From Gammaproteobacteria bacterium (GTDB lineage Bacteria > Pseudomonadota > Gammaproteobacteria > JAABTG01), in NCBI GenBank assembly GCA_030066245.1, contig JASJBY010000245.1, forward strand, positions 1 to 6,297: a stretch of DNA of 6,297 nt. The letters are read 5' to 3'. Of this stretch, positions 1 through 4,528 are shown piece after piece. The stretch's first letter is position 1; every line of letters starts with the position of its first letter. The notes under the pieces are model-generated. The model saw nothing but the letters and a program-made list of their open reading frames with translations. It was not told where the DNA came from and made no database searches. The translations under genes were made by a program, and so were the position numbers.

Positions 1-655
1 GCGATCCAGCCGGCAGCACCTGGCCCTCGTCAACGTGCCGTTTCGTGACTACCCCATCGTAGGGCGCGGTTAGCGTTGCCTTGGCCAGGTCCACGTCCAG
101 AGTCTGAATTCGGGAACGGGCCAGGCTCTCGGCCGCCTTTGCTGCCCGGTAAGCTTCCCGGGCCTCGTCCAGTCCTTGCCGGGATATGCCGCCTGCCTCG
201 ATAACGCCCTCCAGGCGCCTGACCGTAATTCGTGCCAATGCACGATTCGCCCGCGCCTCTTCCAGGGCGGCCGCCCGCTCCTGGCGCTGGGCCTCGAGCC
301 GGGCCGTATCCAACCTCGCCAACACCTGTCCGGCCTTGATCTGATCGCCTTCGTCCACCGCCACCGCCTCGAGCAGCCCGCCGAGCTCAAAACCGGACGC
401 GCTCTCCCTGCTGGGCTCCACGCGACCTACGAAAAGCCGCCGGGTTTCGTAGCCCGGCTGCAGCTGGACCGAAAGAGTGGCGACAGGGAGGGCGGCGGTG
501 GGTTCGGATTCCAGGACGGCGGCGCTCTGGGTACGGGTGGCCGCGTAGCCCAGCATCGTCCCCCCGATCAGGGCCACGCTGACGGCAGCGGCCACGTACA
601 AGCTGCGCCCTTTGAGGCGGTGGCCGCCAGCTGGATTGTCGTCTGTGCGCCTCAT
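1..655 (-). CDS. RND efflux periplasmic adaptor (HlyD/AcrA-type membrane fusion protein), 3' end cut by window
   Basis: The 218 visible codons give the N-terminal part of a membrane fusion protein, the adaptor that links an inner-membrane RND pump to an outer-membrane channel. A short basic cytoplasmic start is followed by one hydrophobic segment (residues about 19-39). I see no lipobox cysteine, so it is probably anchored by this uncleaved helix. A first half-lipoyl segment follows at about 75-115 (GGLLEAVAVDEGDQIKAGQV), then an Ala/Glu/Arg-rich coiled-coil hairpin (about 116-190) with its turn near GGISRQG. The second half-lipoyl strand begins at TAPYDGVVTKRHVDEGQV (about 196-213). The beta-barrel and C-terminal domain lie beyond the left edge, where an RND transporter gene would be expected. 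The ATG at 655 is chosen because a perfect AAGGAGG lies 5 nt upstream. It is divergent from a TetR gene, whose product probably represses it. The substrate cannot be told from this part. Confidence 0.9.
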   Translation of the reverse strand, partial: MRRTDDNPAGGHRLKGRSLYVAAAVSVALIGGTMLGYAATRTQSAAVLESEPTAALPVATLSVQLQPGYETRRLFVGRVEPSRESASGFELGGLLEAVAVDEGDQIKAGQVLARLDTARLEAQRQERAAALEEARANRALARITVRRLEGVIEAGGISRQGLDEAREAYRAAKAAESLARSRIQTLDVDLAKATLTAPYDGVVTKRHVDEGQVLPAGS

Positions 656-660
656 GATGG

Positions 661-667
661 CCTCCTT
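661..667 (-). promoter_or_regulatory. Shine-Dalgarno site of the efflux adaptor
   Basis: On the minus strand this reads AAGGAGG, fully complementary to the anti-SD core, 5 nt before the ATG at 655. It fixes the start of the adaptor gene and suggests strong translation once the promoter is derepressed. Confidence 0.85.
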
Positions 668-706
668 CGAGGATGCGGGCTGGACGTATGCAGGAATCGC
701 TCTTAA

Positions 707-721
707 ACTGGACCGTGTAGT
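707..721. promoter_or_regulatory. Probable TetR-family operator, copy 1
   Basis: ACTGGACCGTGTAGT is a 7-1-7 imperfect palindrome with two mismatched pairs, and flanking AA/TT extends the symmetry to 19 bp (705-723). It matches the reverse complement of copy 2 (741-755) at 13 of 15 positions, 14 of 16 if the preceding A is included. It covers the predicted start site of leftward transcription, so a bound dimer would block the efflux promoter. The assignment to the adjacent repressor is inferred from position and repetition. Confidence 0.65.
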
Positions 722-724
722 TTG

Positions 725-753
725 ATTTTACTTTACCGATACTAGACTGTCCA
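725..753 (-). promoter_or_regulatory. Sigma70-type promoter for the efflux operon
   Basis: On the minus strand a -35 TGGACA (753-748) and a -10 TAAAAT (730-725) are separated by exactly 17 bp. Each hexamer differs from consensus at one position. Transcription would start near 718 and leave a leader of about 60 nt before the adaptor ATG. The -35 lies within operator copy 2 and the start site within copy 1, so both operators are placed to repress. Confidence 0.65.
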
Positions 754-755
754 GT
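741..755. promoter_or_regulatory. Probable TetR-family operator, copy 2
   Basis: ACTAGACTGTCCAGT is a 7-1-7 palindrome with one mismatched pair. It is the inverted counterpart of copy 1, with centres 34 bp apart. It overlaps the -35 of the leftward promoter and lies 6 bp before the tetR start codon, so binding should also repress tetR itself. A possible rightward -10 (GATACT, 738-743) overlaps its left edge, but I find no convincing -35 for it. Confidence 0.65.
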
Positions 756-761
756 TCCGTT

Positions 762-1397
762 ATGAGAAAAGGAGTTTTTGCGCGGGCCGGTCGGCCCAAG
801 AGCGAGGAGAAGAGGGACGCCATCCTGGAGGCCGCCTCGGAGCTGTTTTTGGCCCAGGGCCTGCAGGGCACGTCCATGGACGCCGTGGCGCTGAAAGCGG
901 GCGTCTCCAAGCAGACTGTATACTCGCACTTTGCGAACAAGGAGGAGCTCTTTCGCATGGTGATTGCCGCCAAGGTGGAGTCTTACGGCTTCATGGAGGC
1001 TGCTCTCCCGGCGGATCTGAACCTCGAGCAGGCGCTCGCGGCTGTCGGTGACCGTTTTCTCAACCTCATCCTCGATGACGAAGTCGCAGCCATGTTCCGG
1101 GTGGTCATTGGCGAGAGCGGCAGCTACCGGAAAATCGCGGAGCTGTTCTACGCCAGCGGACCTGACACCGCCATTACCGCCGTGGCGAAGCTGCTCAGCC
1201 GACACATGCGGGCCGGCCGGCTCAAACAGGACGATCCGCGGTACGCGGCCTGTCTGTACCTCAACATGCTGCGCGGCCACTATCACCTGCAGATCCTCAT
1301 GAACATTCAGCCCGATCTGGACGAGGCGTCTCGGGAAACGCATATCCGCAAGGTCGTTGGCCAGTTTCTGTTGCTGTACGGAAAAGACAAGCAGTGA
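762..1397 (+). CDS. TetR/AcrR-family transcriptional repressor with AefR-like C-terminal domain
   Basis: A 211-aa one-component regulator, a usual length for the family. The N-terminal DNA-binding domain spans about residues 18-64. Helix 1 is ILEAASELFLAQG, the turn is TSMDAVALKAGV, and the recognition helix is SKQTVYSHFANKEEL. The rest (about 80-205) is helical and resembles the AefR-like TetR_C_7 ligand/dimer domain (for example DEVAAMFRVVIGES and YLNMLRGHYHLQILM). It is divergent from an efflux adaptor with two palindromes between, so I infer that it represses the pump and itself and is released by a pump substrate. The ATG at 762 keeps the Arg/Lys-rich N-terminal arm (RAGRPKSEEKRD) typical of the family. 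No Shine-Dalgarno precedes it, and no ATG, GTG or TTG lies in frame between it and helix 1. The ligand is unknown. Confidence 0.94.
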   Translation: MRKGVFARAGRPKSEEKRDAILEAASELFLAQGLQGTSMDAVALKAGVSKQTVYSHFANKEELFRMVIAAKVESYGFMEAALPADLNLEQALAAVGDRFLNLILDDEVAAMFRVVIGESGSYRKIAELFYASGPDTAITAVAKLLSRHMRAGRLKQDDPRYAACLYLNMLRGHYHLQILMNIQPDLDEASRETHIRKVVGQFLLLYGKDKQ

Positions 1398-1449
1398 GTG
1401 GTGAATGGTGAGCAGTGAGTGGTGAGTGGTGAGTGGTGAGTGGTGAGTA
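1394..1449 (+). repeat. Heptanucleotide tandem array, 8 units of GTGAGTG type
   Basis: Eight uninterrupted 7-bp units fill 1394-1449: GTGAGTG, GTGAATG, GTGAGCA, four GTGAGTG, then GTGAGTA. The first unit contains the TGA stop codon of tetR (1395-1397), so the array begins inside the end of that gene. The 7-bp period is out of phase with codons. Four identical units in a row suggest recent slippage. A related array lies at 3560-3615 and shares the units GTGAATG and GTGAGCA. Confidence 0.93.
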
Positions 1450-1476
1450 GTTTGACGGTCACATGCGGGGTGTCAG

Positions 1477-1499
1477 GCGCGGTGGCATGACCACGGCGC
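1477..1499. terminator. Weak hairpin between convergent tetR and recQ, possible terminator
   Basis: GCGC-G-GTGG, a 5-nt loop CATGA, then CCAC-G-GCGC forms an 8-bp stem with one G/G mismatch. It lies between the convergent ends of tetR and recQ, where a bidirectional terminator would be expected. Neither strand has a following T-run, so it does not fit the intrinsic terminator rule well. The rest of the gap (1450-1571) shows nothing I can name. Confidence 0.22.
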
Positions 1500-1571
1500 G
1501 ATCACCGGACCAGCGTGCACTAAATCACTTCGGTCGCTCACCACGGCCACCGGCCCGGCTGCGGATTCTGG

Positions 1572-3395
1572 TTATGCCTCGCCGGGACTGGCGTCGCGGT
1601 ACTCGTTGATCACCGCCAGGAAGTCGTTGCCATAACGGGAAAGCTTGTGCTCGCCGACGCCGCTGATGCGGAGCAGACCGTTGTCGTCGTCCGGCTTCAG
1701 TCGCGCCATCTGCGCCAGGGTCGCGTCTCCGAAGACCACGTACGGGGGAACCCCTTGATCCTCGGCGAGTCGCCTGCGCAGCTCGCGCAGCGCTTGAAAC
1801 AGGGCTTCGTCGTGGGGCTGTTTGCTCAGCTCGATGCTCGCGGGCCGCTTCTTCTTTTGTACGGCTCCGACCCGTGGACGGGCCAGTTCCAGCGACTCCT
1901 GGCCGCGCAATAGGGGGCGTGCCCGCTCGGTGAGTTGCAGCACCCCGTAATTTGCCAAATCCTGCACCAGGTAGCCTCGATGCAGCAGTTGGCGGAGAAT
2001 GCTTCCCCAGGCGTCCTCACTCTGCTCAGTGCCGATGCCGAATGTGGAGAGCTGGTCATGGCGGAGGCGTCTGATGCGCTCGGTGTTCGCACCTCGGAGC
2101 ACTTGGATCACATGCTGCAAGCCGAAGCGCTGGCCGACTCGATACACACACGATAGCGCTTTTTGCGCGTCCACTGTGGCGTCGTAACGCATCGGCGGGT
2201 TCAGGCACACATCGCAGTTTCCGCAATCGTCGGCCAGGTGCTCGCCGAAGTAGTTGAGCAGCACCCGGCGCCGGCAGGTAAGCGCTTCCGCGAAGTCGAC
2301 CATGGCATTCAGCTTGTGAAGCTCGACACGCTTCTGTTCTTCGTTCTCGGAGGTTTCCAGCAAACCGCGGACCATGACCACGTCGCGCAGACCGTAGAGC
2401 AGCAGGACCTCGGAGGCCAGACCGTCCCGGCCGGCCCGGCCGGTTTCCTGGTAATAACCCTCGATGTTCTTGGGCAGGTCGTAGTGAACCACGTAGCGCA
2501 CGTCGGGCTTGTCGATACCCATGCCGAAAGCCACTGTTGCTACGATGACCCGAACCTCGTCGCGCAGGAAGGCCTCCTGCATCCGCTGGCGATTCTCGCT
2601 CGACATACCGGCGTGATAGGCCCCCGCCGCGATACCCTCGGCCTGCAGTCGTCCCGCAACCTCATCCACACGTTTGCGGCTGAGAGCGTAAACGATGCCC
2701 GTTTCCTGACGGCGGGTCGCCAGAAAGGTTTTGAGCTGCTCGTAGGGGCGGCTTTTCTCCAGCATCGTGTAGCGGATATTGGGACGGTCGAAGCCGGCGA
2801 CGTAGCGTGTGGCGTCCGCCAGTCCCAGCCGCAAAGCCACGTCATTGCGGGTTTGCGGATCCGCCGTGGCTGTCAGCGCAATGACAGGCACACCCGGGAA
2901 GTGTCTGCGCAGTTCGCCGAGAGCAACGTACTCGGGTCGGAAATCGTGGCCCCACTGAGACACACAATGTGCCTCGTCGATGGCGAGCAGGGCGAGATCC
3001 AGCGTGTGTAGACGCTCCAGGAAGGCCGGCTGCATCAGCCGCTCGGGCGCGATATAGAGCAGCTCCAGCTCACCGGCGTGCAGTCGGGTGAGAACTTCTC
3101 TCGCCCCCTGGGGTGACAGGCTGGAATTCAAATACGCGGCCGACACGCCGTTGGCGCGCAGCGCATCGACCTGGTCTTTCATGAGCGAGATCAACGGCGA
3201 TACCACGACCCCGACGCCGTCACGGATGAGCGCCGGGATCTGGTAGCAGAGTGACTTGCCGCCGCCCGTCGGCATCAGCACGAAGGCGTCCTGGCCGCGA
3301 ACGAGCGCGTCGATGATCTGCTCTTGGAACGGACGAAAGGAGGTGTAGCCGAATACCCTACGCAGCGTTGTCAACGGATCCCTGTCCGAACTCAT
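1572..3395 (-). CDS. recQ: ATP-dependent DNA helicase RecQ
   Basis: A 3'-5' superfamily 2 helicase that unwinds recombination and stalled-fork intermediates, acting with RecJ and related nucleases in RecF-pathway repair. It has 607 aa from the ATG at 3395, against 609 in E. coli. Motif 0 is FRPFQEQII (20-28), Walker A is MPTGGGKS (41-48), the DEAH box is at 140-143 and is followed by the RecQ aromatic loop CVSQWGHDFRP, motif III is LTATA (174-178), and motif VI with the arginine finger is QETGRAGRDG (316-325). The zinc site has Cys374, 391, 394 and 397 (C-x16-C-x2-C-x2-C). A winged-helix RQC region follows, and an HRDC domain closes the protein (about 527-600). All key residues are present. 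A TTG farther out (3458) would add 21 unsupported residues. The ATG has no clear Shine-Dalgarno; a TTG at codon 8 (3374-3372) has AGGGA just before it and is an alternative. It is convergent with tetR and probably monocistronic. Confidence 0.97.
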   Translation of the reverse strand: MSSDRDPLTTLRRVFGYTSFRPFQEQIIDALVRGQDAFVLMPTGGGKSLCYQIPALIRDGVGVVVSPLISLMKDQVDALRANGVSAAYLNSSLSPQGAREVLTRLHAGELELLYIAPERLMQPAFLERLHTLDLALLAIDEAHCVSQWGHDFRPEYVALGELRRHFPGVPVIALTATADPQTRNDVALRLGLADATRYVAGFDRPNIRYTMLEKSRPYEQLKTFLATRRQETGIVYALSRKRVDEVAGRLQAEGIAAGAYHAGMSSENRQRMQEAFLRDEVRVIVATVAFGMGIDKPDVRYVVHYDLPKNIEGYYQETGRAGRDGLASEVLLLYGLRDVVMVRGLLETSENEEQKRVELHKLNAMVDFAEALTCRRRVLLNYFGEHLADDCGNCDVCLNPPMRYDATVDAQKALSCVYRVGQRFGLQHVIQVLRGANTERIRRLRHDQLSTFGIGTEQSEDAWGSILRQLLHRGYLVQDLANYGVLQLTERARPLLRGQESLELARPRVGAVQKKKRPASIELSKQPHDEALFQALRELRRRLAEDQGVPPYVVFGDATLAQMARLKPDDDNGLLRISGVGEHKLSRYGNDFLAVINEYRDASPGEA

Positions 3396-3403
3396 AAGCC
3401 CAG

Positions 3404-3409
3404 ATTGTA
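3404..3409 (-). promoter_or_regulatory. Possible -10 element close to the recQ start
   Basis: On the minus strand this reads TACAAT, five of six consensus bases, ending 8 nt before the recQ ATG. If used, transcription would start almost at the ATG and give a nearly leaderless mRNA, which would fit the missing Shine-Dalgarno. No good -35 is seen at 16-18 bp, so support is weak. Confidence 0.3.
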
Positions 3410-3537
3410 CGGCGAAACTCAGGATCCGCGAAAGCTCAATAGGGGCTGGTGGGTGCAATGTCAGATAGCGCCGTCAACGGACAGCGGCAAGCCTGGCGAA
3501 ACGCAGCTGCCCGTGTTCTCCGTGGTTAGGATCACGC

Positions 3538-3558
3538 GTGACTCGTGACTCGTGACTC
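3538..3558 (+). repeat. Three perfect GTGACTC heptad repeats
   Basis: GTGACTC occurs three times head to tail (3538-3544, 3545-3551, 3552-3558) and is preceded by an imperfect CACGC stretch. A single G at 3559 separates it from the GTGAAT-type array that follows. It has the same period and the same GTGA start as that array, but a different tail, so the two probably share an origin or a mechanism of expansion. Confidence 0.92.
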
Positions 3559-3559
3559 G

Positions 3560-3615
<56 letters not shown>

Positions 3616-3646
3616 GCCTGGCTGACAAACCGCTGCCCGCCGCCCG

Positions 3647-3695
3647 CTTCTCCTCCTCTCCCTGCTCCCTGCCCTCTGCCCCCTTCTTCCCTCTT
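3647..3695 (-). other. Polypurine tract with G-quadruplex motif and heptad traces, downstream of pfpI
   Basis: The plus strand is pyrimidine over 49 nt except for three G (3664, 3671, 3678). On the minus strand, which is the pfpI sense strand, five G-runs of at least three (3691-3689, 3683-3679, 3674-3672, 3669-3667, 3662-3660) are separated by loops of 5, 4, 2 and 4 nt, which fits G3+N1-7. Within it the plus strand reads CTCCCTG, CTCCCTG, CCCTCTG (3658-3678), again a 7-bp period. The tract starts 8 nt after the pfpI stop codon, so the structure could form in the 3' end of that mRNA. Function is not shown. Confidence 0.6.
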
Positions 3696-3703
3696 GCTGC
3701 CCG

Positions 3704-4213
3704 CTACCCCCTCAGCTTGTCGACCAGCGCCCTGGCAAAGACGGCCAGATCCTTCGGGGTCCGCGAGCTGATCAGGTGGCCGTCGACGACTAATGCCTCG
3801 TCGATCCACTCGGCACCGGCATTGCGCATGTCATCCCGGATCCCGACCGTGCTGGTGGCGGTCTTGCCGCGCAGGATATCCGCTGATATGCAGATCCAGC
3901 CGGCATGGCAGATGAACGCGATGGGTTTCCGCTGTTCGTTGAATTCGCGGGTCAGGGAAAGCACCTTGGGATCTCGTCGCAGCTTGTCCGGAGCGAAGCC
4001 ACCCGGAATAAGCAATGCGTCGAACTCGGCGCATGTCATCTCTGCGATGGCAGCATCGGCCACGCACGGATAGCCGTTCTTGCCGCGATAGGTCCGGCCT
4101 TTTTCGGGCCCGGCGACCACCACCTCCCAGCTTTCCTCCTCCAGGCGGATTTTCGGGTAAAGAAGCTCCAGGTCTTCGTAGATATCATCGACGAACGCGA
4201 GGATCCGCTTCAT
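3704..4213 (-). CDS. PfpI/DJ-1 superfamily protein (type 1 glutamine amidotransferase-like; putative deglycase or glyoxalase III)
   Basis: 169 aa, a normal length for a single-domain PfpI protein. The nucleophile elbow is AFICHAGW with Cys102 and adjacent His103. Glu13, in IYEDLELLYP, is the conserved acidic residue beside the cysteine. The PGGFAPDKLRRDP loop (70-82) and the GIRDDMRNAGAEWID block toward the C-terminus are hallmarks of the PfpI branch. Relatives such as Pyrococcus PfpI and E. coli YhbO/YajL have been described as proteases, methylglyoxal-detoxifying enzymes or protein deglycases; the true reaction is debated, so I give no single function. The protein is cytoplasmic, with no signal peptide. 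The ATG at 4213 is chosen because GGAGG lies 5 nt upstream (4223-4219); extending to a farther codon at 4258 would add a tail unlike the family. Neighbours give no functional hint. Confidence 0.92.
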   Translation of the reverse strand: MKRILAFVDDIYEDLELLYPKIRLEEESWEVVVAGPEKGRTYRGKNGYPCVADAAIAEMTCAEFDALLIPGGFAPDKLRRDPKVLSLTREFNEQRKPIAFICHAGWICISADILRGKTATSTVGIRDDMRNAGAEWIDEALVVDGHLISSRTPKDLAVFARALVDKLRG

Positions 4214-4246
4214 GTCGTCCTCCAAAGGTTGCCAAACGGGCACACG

Positions 4247-4275
4247 AATCTCCCTCACCGGGATGCCCCCGTCAA
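4247..4275 (-). promoter_or_regulatory. Possible promoter of the pfpI-like gene
   Basis: On the minus strand TTGACG (4275-4270) is followed after 17 bp by GAGATT (4252-4247). The -35 is good and the -10 poor (three of six). The start would be near 4240, leaving a leader of about 27 nt that contains the GGAGG at 4223-4219. Spacing to the gene is sensible, but the weak -10 keeps confidence low. Confidence 0.35.
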
Positions 4276-4324
4276 GCCCTGAGGAACCGCTGCCTCGAGA
4301 TGCGCTACAGGCAGTTGCATGGGT

Positions 4325-4451
4325 GTTCGGTTAGGGCTGTACCGGCATGAGTGGCCGGGACCGTCGGCCGCAGGGATAGCGGCCGTCGAGCCTACAGGGC
4401 GGTATTCACGGCGTGTCCCGACGGCTCGTGCCGGTACGGCCCCCACCGCAC
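4325..4451. repeat. Long imperfect inverted repeat with internal hairpin, probably a dispersed intergenic element or structured RNA
   Basis: Positions 4334-4361 pair with 4415-4442 in one register (coordinate sum 8776) over 28 positions with only two mismatches (4353/4423 and 4355/4421) and three G-T wobbles. The outermost 14 positions, GGGCTGTACCGGCA against TGCCGGTACGGCCC, match at all but one wobble. After a 2x2 internal loop, pairing continues at 4328-4331 with 4445-4448 and at 4325-4326 with 4450-4451. Inside lies a perfect 7-bp hairpin, CGGCCGC (4365-4371) and GCGGCCG (4379-4385), with a 7-nt loop. Next to it is a small GCC/GGC hairpin (4390-4400). The whole could fold as a three-armed structure. 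On the minus strand the core contains GCCGTGAATACC and CTGTAGGCTCG, which I recall from intergenic repeats in other gammaproteobacterial genomes, but cannot confirm here. No T-run follows either side. Confidence 0.75.
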
Positions 4452-4528
4452 TGACCGTGGATGCAGGCAGGTGAGCGTCTCCCGGGCTCGCGTGGAGCGT
4501 TGTAGCGAGCAGTCAGTCTGTCATGGAT

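Larger units (their letters stand above)
4214..4528. other. 315-bp gap between the DUF6493-like gene and pfpI
   Basis: No protein-coding signal is seen on either strand. From right to left, the sense of both flanking genes, it holds a small hairpin (GCTCGC 4486-4491 with GCGAGC 4505-4510) about 18 nt after the DUF6493-like stop codon and without a T-run, then the long inverted-repeat element (4325-4451), then the leader and possible promoter of the pfpI-like gene. Confidence 0.7.

Noticed and set aside
176..706. 176-codon plus-strand open frame antisense to the adaptor gene
   Set aside because: The minus-strand frame gives a clear HlyD-type adaptor with a perfect ribosome binding site; this frame is its shadow.
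387..1343. Long open frame on the minus strand opposite tetR (318 codons)
   Set aside because: It runs antisense through the whole TetR gene and then out of frame through the adaptor gene, crossing the operator region. Its translation shows no family features and is rich in Arg, Gly and Pro, as shadows of GC-rich genes are.
2163..3011. 282-codon open frame on the plus strand inside recQ
   Set aside because: It is fully antisense to the conserved RecQ helicase core, with no recognisable domain and no own ribosome binding site that I can see.
3396..3458. Upstream extension of recQ to a TTG at 3458 (21 extra residues)
   Set aside because: The extra residues have no counterpart in RecQ proteins, the TTG lacks a ribosome binding site, and the ATG at 3395 gives a protein of the usual length.
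4214..4258. 15-residue N-terminal extension of the PfpI-like protein
   Set aside because: The internal ATG at 4213 has a GGAGG 5 nt upstream and begins exactly at the first beta strand typical of the family.
4486..4510. Intrinsic terminator after the DUF6493-like gene
   Set aside because: Only a 6-bp stem with a 13-nt loop and no T-run on the minus strand; it is mentioned in the gap description but not called.
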